From: Plutella xylostella
Lineage: Eukaryota > Arthropoda > Insecta > Lepidoptera > Plutellidae
Length of the DNA stretch: 64,000 nucleotides
Direction: 5' to 3'
Assembly (NCBI RefSeq): GCF_932276165.1
Contig: NC_064004.1
Location: 2,118,001 to 2,182,000 of the forward strand
Positions 34,101 through 46,100 of the stretch are shown piece by piece. The position numbers were made by a program, and so were the translations under genes. The notes under the pieces are model-generated. The model was not told the origin of the DNA. It searched no databases and saw nothing but the letters and a program-made list of their open reading frames with translations. Numbering within the stretch: position 1 is the first letter of the stretch; every line of letters starts with the position of its first letter.

Positions 34101-37100
34101 AATCATCTACCTTGTTATGGAAAAAGGTAGAATACAGTGTGATCACGTATGTGGTTAAGTAACGAAACAGAAGTATCATCAGCAAGCATGTAGGGCAGGA
34201 CATATAAATTAGGACACTTACCGTACAAAGTCCAGATTATCTGCTTGCTATCACAATTTATCGTCGTCACAAATCGCACGCGGACGGTGCACTCTGCCGG
34301 CAGACGGGCGGTGGACTGACCTGATTGAACTCGAACGCAAGTTCAAAAATATTCAACCCTTCAATGGTGGCGTTCGTGAAAAGACACGGCCAGACAAATT
34401 AGTTTTTATGGTGCGGACGTTTTGAAAAGCTTAATAACTTTTATTGTATTATATTTAGAGGACAATGAATATTAAGAACTTCACGAGTATATATTGAAAT
34501 ATAAAGGATTTATATTTTAATGTTTTCAAAGCGAACATTGTAAGACTTATGAACTAAAATGTATACGAAATTGGAGTTTAGACGCGCCATATAAATGGGA
34601 TTTGAGTGTTATCTGGTCATAAATTTTTTTAATTTTATATGAATCGTTGTAAAACTGTAAATAGGCCTTGATAGAGAATTTCATTTTACATGTACCATAC
34701 AAATATAGCCTCAAAATTCGAAAAAATAAGTAGATTCTCCCGATGAAAACTGACAAATTTAGCGCTCCAAATATTCACCCGTCTGCAATATTGAAGTACA
34801 TCTAACAGCGCATCAGAACATTACCAACTGAAAACGTAAATATGGTGTTTATTGTAATCGTTTAAAAACACAGATATTTGTTCTCGGGTCTTGGATGTGC
34901 CCGTAAAATGGCAATAGGCCCGCCCCCTATTACATTGGGACTAACATAACACTCTGGCGAAAAGTGGGTGCAGCAATGCACCTCTGCCTACCCCGCAAGG
35001 GAGTACATTAGTACAAGGCGTGAGTGCGTGTGGTTTTTTTTTGTAATCATTTGGTCTCGGCATTTTGTTAGTGGAACTTTTTCATTGCTCGTGAGTGCAT
35101 TATGTACTTTAGCTAACGGTACCGCTCAAAGATAATAATCTAGGGAATTCACTTATCGCATACTTAGGCACTCAGGTAGCCTGTTCTAAACAGGTTTAGC
35201 GGAAACTTACTTTATTTTGGTATAATTTATTCTGACGACCACGTAAAAATTATAAAAGCCCCTTCTCGCCACATCTTCAAGCGACTAACCCGCGCTCACT
35301 ATCTCAGCCAATTAAATAGATAGCATTTTCGTGTACCTGTCTGGATATTATATTATTATTTTGTATTTTTATATATTATATGTATACCTATTACAGTTAT
35401 GTATCCTTTGTATAAATTTATATAAGTATTAGAATGTATTTTTATTATATATATTTAGATAATTATTAAGTGACGTGTTTTTAGTTCTTTCATCTTTCAT
35501 GATTTTTTTTTTGTTTTTTTTTTGCACATCTTTGTACCAGTTTTCCTGTACCTACTGTAGGTTGGCTGGTAGAAAATGCTCTTAGCATTAAGCCCACCTT
35601 TTGTACATTTATTTTATATTTGTGCAATAAAGAATTAAATAATAATAATAATAATAATAAAAATGTCGCCACACTTGTTAGTTGTCTTCTTGTTCTTGAT
35701 AAAGTTGGAATTCCTAACTCACTTGACGATTGGGTGGCGCAGTGGTTAGTGAGTCTCATTGCTGAAGGTCCCGGGTTCGATCCCCGGCTGGGGTAGATAT
35801 TTGTTTAAAGACGAATAGTTGTTGTGGGGTCTTAGGTGTTCAATGTTTGTGACGTGTGACTAGGAATATGTGTTCTTTAAATCCCTATATTCATAAACAA
35901 ATAGTTTATTTGTACCTACTATAGGCTGGTCTATGTGGCTGGCTAGCTAAACAGGGTGTTTTTTTTTATTTGTGACTTTCAGTTAGTCTAGTGTTCAACT
36001 GATTGATAACCTTTAATTAAGTACAAATCTATTAAATAGAGATTAATACTCGGTATCTTCTTTATAAATTGCTATCTGACAACAAGTGGCAAGATGATGG
36101 ATGATAGATGCAAAATCTTATTTGTTTATTTCATATAGCCCAGTTAAACATACTTACTGTAAATATAGGGAAATTGCGATATAAATAAATAAATAAATAC
36201 TTGAGTGGGAAAATGTCACACACGGCCATCCGACCCCAAGCTAGACAGAACCTGTGTTATGGGTGTCGGACAGCTGATATATCTACACAAATACATAGAT
36301 AGATACATACGAGTACCTACTAAATATAAATATCAACACTCAAGACAAAAATCTGTCTTTCAACAAATATCTGCCCCAGCCGGGAATCGAACCCGGGACC
36401 TTAGGCATAGCAGTAAGGGTCACTAACCACTACACCATTCGACTCGATATGTGTGAGTACTGTAAACGTGCCAAGTTTAGTTAACTGAACTGTACACCGG
36501 ACAGTAACAACGGTCGACGACCGAATGGCGTAGTGGTTAGTGACCCTGACTACTGAGCCGAAGGTCCCGGGTTCGATTCCTGGCTGGGGCAGATATTTCT
36601 TTAAAAACAGATATTTGTACTCGGGTCTTGGGTGTTGATATTTATATTTAGTATCTATCTATCTATGTATTTGTGTAGATATATCAGCTGTCCGACACCC
36701 ATAACACAGGTTCTGCCTAGTTGGAGTCGGATGGCCATGTGTGAGATGTCCCCACATATTTCTTATTATTATTATTATTATTATAGTAAAGCCAGTCAAA
36801 ACAAAACTCAGCGCCCATACATCATGATAACGGCAGTTTTTAACTCAACTTAGATAATTTACTCTTATTTTCAGACTTATCTCGCTAATTTATTCCAGTG
36901 AAAGTATTTTTACTAACATCTTAATTATGTAACAAATGGGTATATTTAATGCTAAGGTATGTAATTATGTTAGGTAGGTAATAAGGCAGTTTAATTTCAT
37001 TGAGTGAGCACTGTGCACTCAACGTGGAATAATAGTAAGTAAGTATTATGCCAAGAAGTCTGATTGTCTATTTACACGAGGAGCACAGGGCATCCACAGT

Positions 37101-40100
37101 TCTTCTCCAGATATTTCTGTCCTGGGCTCTTTCCTTGGCTTCGTCCCATCAGCTACCGTACCACCACCGGAACTTTCAAACTTTAGTCAAATCCCATGTA
37201 CTTTATAACTTCCATGTCAAATCCATACAAGTAACTTGAAAAATTGACAAGTTCATTTTATTGCTAATAATAATAATGTTTGGTAGTGGTAACCCCATTG
37301 GGCTCTTTCCTGTTAGATAAATATTCGTGAGTATCTAAAATGATCGGAAATAAATGAATAAAAATACTTAGGTAGTAATTTTAATTTAGGCTACCTGCCT
37401 AAAGTAGTTTGCCCCGACACGACGCAGCTTCCTACGCCAAGTAAGCACTAAAATAAGTCAACCATCACAAGTCACAATATGAGTCGGCGAGTGAGTCACA
37501 CTTACATAACTATCTCACAATCAGTCAATGTCAGCGGGTCACGGGTCAATCGATCCGGGTGAACGATCCACATCCGCGGGTTAAGTGAGCTGAATTAACT
37601 GGATCTGCGTCCTGATACATACTGTAAGATATTCGTCGTTGGTTTATCGATGAATTTATTTCGGTGTAGGAAGGTTTTATTGCAGACACGCAGATACTAA
37701 CAAAATGGGCAGAAACAAGTGATATTTAATAAAATGACTATTAAGTAGGATTGGACGTATATTGGAACATTGAACGAAACAATAAATAAAGGTTCCTCTT
37801 GCCAAAATAGCTCACAACTCAACATAATACTAGTAAATGTTTTAATGTGATCATGAGCCAACGAAAATTTTAACCTTCGATCTTCCTCATCCAGCCACTA
37901 TAACGACTCGAGGGCGAGTCACGTTACGTTTGCCTCTTCATATAGAATAGAATACTCTTAATAGTCTTCACTCGAAAACTTTTATACCACCCTTCTTGTT
38001 CATCTATTCTTCGCCATAATAATAAGATTATAATAAGTTTTTTTAACTAAGCCAGACACATCTGTACCTATATCAGACATCAGCGCTACTAGAATACTAG
38101 CTTAGACTACTACAATACTGTTAACAAATTGATCAAAAACCTCCTTATTTATAACAAAATGCAACAGCTTATGCAAAAAGTGGTTCTATAAAAAAGTAGA
38201 GGTTCTATGTAAATACCTTAGATGTTTTAGTAAGCTTACATAACCCAAGAACAGGTCTAACATGTATAAAAGACGATGGTTTAGACTGATATGGTAATCA
38301 TTGTAATTAAAGAAGCTAGCCGGAGTTTTTGCATTAGAATGCGTGTAGATGCACCTTTGTATACTTAAGATTAACAATATACAACAAGATGGTGTATCAC
38401 ATACAAAAACAAAGCAAAAAATTATCCGCATTTTGTTTAAGTACTGTCCAACTGTTTTCAACCTAATGACAACCATTGTACCAATGAATAAAGTCGGAAA
38501 TCTTCTAACCGAACTAATTCAAAATAAGAGCTCACTGGTAGAGGTGGGGTGTTATTTGTCGAGACGTTTCTTGTTCACTGACACTCCATCTAGTTCAGTT
38601 TAAAATATAGTTGGGTATTTATTACACTCACGGGCAATGAAAAGGTTCCACTGAGAAAAACACACATTTACTCCTAAACGGAAAAAGCTAGCTTTATGAC
38701 GCCTTCTGCAACATTGAAGTACATTTAACGGTGCATTAGGATATTACCAACTAAATACAATTATATTTTGTTCAAATTTTAAATGAAATATTAGAAAAAA
38801 ATGGGGACGTTTGTTATCGACTTTTCGTGAGTGGAACTATTTCATTGCCCGTGAGTGTATTATATTAATTAAAGTAGCTTGATAGAGTTTTTGCTTTAGA
38901 ATGCGTATAGACCGCTGTTAGCATTTATACCTGGCTATTATTCTGAACCTTTATGACCAGCCATATAGGTAGCTACTTAACAAGAAATCCAGGAACGAAT
39001 GTTATAAAAAATACTATACCTGCCCTGTAACCTACGACACGGGTACTCGACACGGGTGACATCGGCTCCAGTGTTATTTATCGCAAATCGATGAAAAATG
39101 TCGCAAAAACCGCTCGAAACTTTAGTACGCGAGTTACAAAAGACAGTGACATTGTTATCTAACAAAGTGAGCTCTCTCGAGGCTAAAATAAGTGAACAAA
39201 ACGCATTATTAGTTAATCAATCCAAAATAATTAACAATATCAGTGATTGCGGTAGTCGTGATTCTGTTTCCACCCCGCCTCCAGCCGCTGCAGCGCCCGC
39301 GCCCAAACTTATACGGCAAGCGCGTTTAAAAGCAGCTACAGCGCTTAAAGCTGGAAGCAGTCAGCGGAAATCATCACCGAGTACCCACCAAGCAGGGGCT
39401 GATTCATCCACGAAGCCGGCCGAGGGCGGCCGAGTGTCCACGAGCGCGTCTCCCACCACGCCGACAGTCCCCACCGCACGCGCGCCGGCCAACTATGCGG
39501 CGGCGGCCAGCAAACCGGCGGAAGCTGTAGCCACCGAACGGACACTGCAGACGATGCCTAACCAGGCTGATAATGACGCTGGTCCTTGGGAAACGGTTTC
39601 CAGACCCAAAAGAAGGAAAAAACATCAGACTATCATTGTCGGAACGGGCAGTGAGGATAATGAGCTTCAAACGGTCGAAACAATTAAATACCTACAGGCT
39701 TGGTCATTTAGACCCGAAACGACAGAGGAAAATATTAAATACTTCCTAAATAAGGAAGTCAAATCGGATGATTATTTCGTGGAGAAACGAATAATAAAAA
39801 CGGATCGACATGCATCATTCGTAATCGGCATACCCGAGAGCCTGTTTACGAGATTCAAATCGCCCGTTGTATGGCCCCCGGGCGTCAAACTAACGGACTG
39901 GTTTCAAAGACGTCCCCGCGGCTCACAAGAGTGGCGGCGGGGCGACTCCAAAAATCGCATTGACGAATGCCCCACTCCACGGGCCCAGTAATAGGAGTAT
40001 CCCGTCACCGTCCACTTCTGGAACATCATCCAGACCCGCTCCAGACCCGCCCGGGACGACACTTCGAATTTTACACCAAAACATCCGAAAACTGGACATT

Positions 40101-43100
40101 AAAATTCCAAGACTCGAATACTTATTACAAACGATGTATGAATGTGAGATTTTATTGCTTTCCGAGCACTGGATGACAGAAAGTGAGATCGATAAGATTA
40201 ATATTATAAACTTTAACTTAGTGTCTAGTTACTGCCGACCCACCCGCGGCCACGGCGGTGTTTGTATTTATGTTAATAAGCGAGTAAACGTGATGGATAG
40301 GACAGATATTCGAAAATATTCTATTGAAATGCATTGTGAAATTACTGCAATCGAGTGTGTTGACTTGGATTTGATAATACTGTGTGTCTATCGATCTTGC
40401 ACAGAGGGTGACTTTGATATTTTTATGTCGCAGCTTAGGCTAGCGTTAGACTCAATAGTTCACGAATCATGTAATATTCTCCTAATGGGTGATTTTAACG
40501 TTGACCTACTTGTTCCGTCTGCTCGTAAGCGCGAGCTACTTAGTCTTGTGTCCGAGTCGAACCTGAGGTCGCTCGTGCGGTTCCCGACGCGCGTGCAGGG
40601 CGCGTCCTCGACGTGCCTCGACCACGCCTACACCGACCTGGACGCGGCGCGGACCCACGTCTCCGCCGCACACTCGGATCTTTCAGATCACAAAGGTATT
40701 TATTTTAAGATAAAATATCTCAAAAAATGCCACAATACTAGGCATATTAAGAAGCGCTCTGTAACTAAGAGTAATATAACTCAGTTTCTGGAATATTTGT
40801 CGCACTTAGATCTGACACAATTAAACAATGGCTCAGTGATGCACATTTCCACAAACTTAAACGTTTTCATAAAAGAACTAATGCGACTATTCCATAATCA
40901 CTGCCCAATAAAAAAGGTCCCAGAGACTTTTAAACAATTCTCTTGGAAGACCGAGAATCTTTCACACATGCACAATTTTTTGCAACTGTTGCAGATGTAT
41001 AAAGATCACTATCCTAGAAATGATGATATTATGCAACTGTACATAGAGTATAAATCTAGATTTCATAAAGAGGTGCGAACGGTACGACGTGAGTATATAA
41101 ATCAATCGATAGCTCAAAGTTCTAACATATCACGATCGTTATGGACTGTTATAAAGTCAGAGACATGCAAAGGTCCTAGTACAAACCCGTTGGCTATTTT
41201 ACAAAAATGTTTATTAGGGCCGTCCGGCTCGGCGCGCGAGCTCGCGTGCCTACTTAATGAATTTTACATCTCTGTGGTGCGCGACACGGCGCTGCGCCCG
41301 CGCCTGCCCGCCGCGCTGGCCCTGCTGCGCGCCGCCGTGCGCCCCGAGCCCTCCTCCATGTTCTTCATCCCCTACACGATGGAGGAAATACAATCGATCC
41401 TAAAAAAGATAAAGAGGAAACCCACTAGAGATGCCTACGGATTCCCTTGTGATTTACTGTGTAGATTGCCGGATGCAGTCCTGTCATGTCTTTGCAACCT
41501 GTTTAATGAAAGCACAGCTAAGGGAGAATATCCCTCAGCTCTTAAACTTATAAGGGTCGTCCCGGTCTGGAAGGGTAAGGGAAGCAAGACTGAGATGGGG
41601 CGGTACAGACCGATCGCACTCGTACCGGCCATCTCTAAAATATTTGAGACAGGCCTCTGCAGCAGGTTAATGGGCTTCCTGAACCGGAACAAGGCGCTCT
41701 GCTCGGAGCAGTACGCGTACTGCCCGGGGCGCTCCACCGTGTGCTGCGCGCGCCGCCTGCAGCGCGAGCTGCTCGCGCGCCTGGAGCGCCGCCCGCGCCG
41801 CCGCGTTGCCGCCGTGTTCGCCGACCTCTCGCGCGCGTTCGACCTGGTCGATCACTCCCTCATTATCGCGAAACTGGAACACTATGGCGTCCGTGGGCAG
41901 GTACTCGAGGTATTTAAATCCTTTTTGGCCGACAGAACGCAGGTGACGGAGGTGGACGGTGAATCATCCGAGCCGCTATCGGTTGGTGACAGGTCGGTCC
42001 CGCAGGGCTCCAACGTGGGTAACACCCTATTTGTCATCCTGATGAACGATTTGCCGGGAATTTCGGAACGCGCCACATTTCTGATGTACGCCGACGATAT
42101 CTGTGCGATTGTGGATGGTAAGGATGACCTGGAGCTGACCACGAACCTGGAATCAGTCATCCACAGTCTCACTGGATGGTTCTCAGCAAATGGGATGCAA
42201 TTAAATTTGGAGAAAACCCAAGTACTAAGATTCTCCCTGCGTGGGCCGTCGTGCGGTGACACGGCCGCGCCCGCGCTCGTGGTGGACGGAGTGCCGCTGC
42301 CGCTCGCCGCCGCCGTGCGCTTCGTGGGCTTCACCGTCGACTCGGCGCTGCAGTGGGGTCAACATATAGACGCCCTATGCTCCAAGCTCGGTAGTGCATA
42401 CTATGCCCTGTCAAGGCTTTCAGCGACCTTAACTAAAGAGCATATGTTGACTGCCTATTATGGTTACTTCCACTCTTTGCTCACTTATGGCATAGACCTA
42501 TGGGGCCTGTCCGCAGACTGCAATAAGCCATTTATAATGCAGAAGCGAGCGGTTCGCCGCGTGGCCGGAGCCCCGGCCGACGCGCCGGCGCGACCGCTGT
42601 TCATCGGCATGCACATCCTGACAGTGCCGTGCCTTTATATTTTAGAAGTCCTAAAATATGTAAAGCGCAACCCCACTGAGTTCCCAGACTTTACTTCAGG
42701 GGATCGTAGATTTGCCTCACGAAGACCTAACGACCTAAGGTCTGCTGAATGCCGCCTATCTAAAACTGGGAAGTCAATACATGTAATGGGTCCCCAGATT
42801 TTTAACAAACTTCCTGATAGTATAAAAGAAATCAGGAGAGTTACTAGCTTCCTCGGTATGGTTAAGAATCACCTATTAAAAAACGCGTACTACTCTGTGC
42901 AAGAATTCTTAGACTCATAAGTGATGTATATAATATGTTGTATTATATATAAGATAGGTACCTACTTACTTTTATAACTTTAAAATAATATATATTTTAA
43001 TTAACATACCTATTATTAGTGTGTCTACTAACAATGTGTATGACGATTGGACGATGTATTCATTTAAACATAATTATTTGAAATTATTAATACTATAATA

Positions 43101-46100
43101 TTGTGATAATTAATTTAATTTAATGTTCATTCTAATGACCTGTAATGCTTATTTATCAATAAATGAATATGAATATGAATATGAATATGAATATGTAGCA
43201 CAGGGCGCTGTTAAGACGTGACAAGAGTTCTCCGTCGCGCTCGCTCTTGAGGCAGCGCGATGTGAGTGAGCGCGATGCAAAACTCTTGTCACGTCTTAAA
43301 TGCGCCCCGTACTAGCCCTTGGTCAGCGGTCTAATATGACTGTATAATCCACTATACTTTTTTTTCTATTTCAGTTGTTTTAACTAAATAAAGTTCAATA
43401 CATTTTTTATGAAAAATATTTTATAGAGACGTTTTGAGCCTCTAAATAGGTACCTAACCCTCGGTTTCGCAACTGAGTATTTGAGGTTGAGTCGTTCTCA
43501 AAGCCTACTTAAGTTCATACTTATTAAATTTCTGTTTCTGAATTGAGATTTCTTATGATTGAGTTTGGTTTGAGCAACAGAGCTTGAGAAATCTCAAATT
43601 TGACAGTTGGCATGCTTAACTGCATGCTTAGCGACGAAAATGCGTTTCACAACGCGTTTGACAGCGCTCAAACCGTACTTGCTCAAAGTTGAGTCTGTCA
43701 AATTTAAGTAACCAATTTCGGCTACTAAAACCTTAATCAAATATTTTTACTCGTGATTATTGTGAAATATCAAGTATTATACAAGAGTTTTGTTTGCTGT
43801 ACAATGTCCAGTGACGATACTTCGTTAATTTAATCTTATAACACCATTCATAAATGCAGCCATACCGTCACAAGAAGCATTTAATAGAGCCAAGAACCCA
43901 ACAAGAAACACCATTGAGTGATGCTTTGTGGTGCTAAAGAGAAGATTCCCATATCTACATTATGGAATGCAACTCAAACTGCAGAAGGTTTACAAGGTCA
44001 TTATGAGATGTTGCACAACATGGCTCTAGAACTAGTAGACGATTATACTTGTGGTTCTGGACAATGAAATAGAAGAGGAACCATATGCTGTGCAGCCTTT
44101 GCCTCAAGAACTGCAATTTGAAAACCAGAAGAATATGCTGTAAGAACCATGTAAGAACAGCACTGGTGGAGACATATTAAATATTTATGAATGTAAGGAC
44201 TTATATTAGATTTCATGGCTATAAATAAAAATATTTGTTTAAAGTTTTAAACTTTTATATTCTTTAATGGACAACATTTCATTTTCTTTACCTTATATTT
44301 TTATTAGCTATTCGGAAAGATTATAAATAATTAGAGGACCCGTATTTTTTTATTTTGCATATACATTAATTTTTGCATGTTATTTTTAACTTTAAAGTTA
44401 ATTATTTTAAAACCGGAAGTGACATCACATAGTAGGCTCAATTTAAATTTTTGTCTATTGCCTTAGTCTCGAAAAAAAACATAAATGACACTGACAAGTG
44501 ACATTTAAACTTTGTTTACATGCCAACCAACAAATGGGTCATTTTCAAATGACATTGATATTTCTGATGATACAAAATAGGTACTTATTATGTAAAAAAA
44601 TAAACAGAAGCATTTTTTCAGCTGTGTAGGCGGTGGCATGCTCTGGGACATATTAAATAGAGGTCATCTCTTAATAAGTACTAACCATTTTTTATGATAA
44701 ATTAAAAAAATACTCAGAAAGTGTCAGAACAGAATTTATGAAAATGACCCAAATAAACAACAACGACTCGATAAAACGTCAACGCCAACCAAAAATGAAA
44801 GTGACAGTTACTTTGTTTTTAAATCTATAGGCTTTGATTATCAAAATGCATCGCACCTGATGCATGACGTCATCAGCACTTTTTTACTATTTTATGATTT
44901 TCTCGAAAATGATACATCCAAAAAATACAAAAACATTTTTTTTGTGGCCTTGAGAGCTAAATCTCGAAATGGTTTTCGATTTATAGCAGCTTAAGTTTTT
45001 TGAAATGTTGTCCATTAATAATATTTTTTATCAGGAAACCACAAAAATCACAGTAATCACTTAGAAATCAAAATAATGCTCCGGGTTTGATTTGTTGTTG
45101 TTGTTCTAAGGTACCCTGGTGGTACAGAGGGTCTTCACGAGAGTGCGCCACGCCGTCCGGTCCTCAGCAACCGCTCTGGCCTCCGTCCAGCTCAGGCCTT
45201 GCGCTCGCAGCTCGCCGTCGACTGTACGCCGCCATGTGTGCACGAGGCGACCGCGTCTGCGGTGGTGCGTCCCTTCTGATAGTGTGGCCGATCAATCTCC
45301 AATTCGCCATGCGACTTCTTACTCGATATGTAGTTGGTTCATCGATCCCTTAGTCACAATCGAACAGCTGAAGCGAATGGACCACGGAGTTGAAGAGGGG
45401 TTTTTACGCAACGCTTGAGCATGTTGGAGTCCCACACAGATCCGAGTTGAGGGAAGGCAGTTTTCGTAATTTATTCCAGCATTCACACGGGGCTACCAGT
45501 CAGTGCTCTACTTGGTTGCTCACTGGGTCCAGTCACTGAACTAACTAATTATTATCTTCCTTTCCATTTTAATATTTGGTTAGAATCCTTTAATTTAATG
45601 GATAACTATGGTAAAATACACAAGATTATATTTGGTTTTGAAGATGAATATTTATGAAATGACAATAGATTTGATTGATTGACATTTCGAGTTTCACAGA
45701 TTGGATTTTGAAATGCGTTCCGTTGTCTATCCTGGTGATCCGAAATTAAAAGAAATATCTGAATTTATAACATTATGGCCTAATATATTATAAATAGATA
45801 ATTCTTTTAATAATTTCACGTGTTTGAAATTAAATTCTTCAATATTTTTTAACAAAAATCCTATACAATAGTTTTATCGATTAAAACCGGTTTTTTGTAC
45901 ATATAATGAAACGTAAAGTCGTGCTTAGAGGCATCTTGATTAAATACTTAGCTAAGTACGGTTTGATAAAAACTATGTTCGACTTGTGAAACGTAGAAAA
46001 CCTAACCCCCTTATTCATAGAAAAGTTACAATACTTTTTAACTAATAAACTGTTTTGTCCCTCTCTGTCAAAGAACAAATTGTTCTTTGTTGGAGAGGGA

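Larger units (their letters stand above)
38990..43197 (+). mobile_element. non-LTR retrotransposon with both ORFs open
   Basis: Contains 5' UTR (about 38990-39097, left border not fixed), ORF1, ORF2, a ~240-bp 3' UTR and a tandem (ATGAAT)n/(ATATGA)n tail at 43160-43197. The layout and 3' tail resemble the truncated copy at 18236-19760. Third codon positions are GC-rich in parts of ORF2, unlike the AT-rich surroundings. It is in the same orientation as Lrrk inside intron 3. No target duplication was identified. Confidence 0.85.

Noticed and set aside
36530..36600. tRNA genes with A and B boxes at several places
   Set aside because: Each is the head of a longer repeat with SINE body and tail; acceptor stems do not close properly.
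38186..38476. 96-residue minus-strand frame
   Set aside because: AT-rich, no codon bias or homology, flanked by repeats.
41882..42334. 150-residue open frame on the minus strand
   Set aside because: Antisense shadow of the GC-rich part of LINE ORF2.
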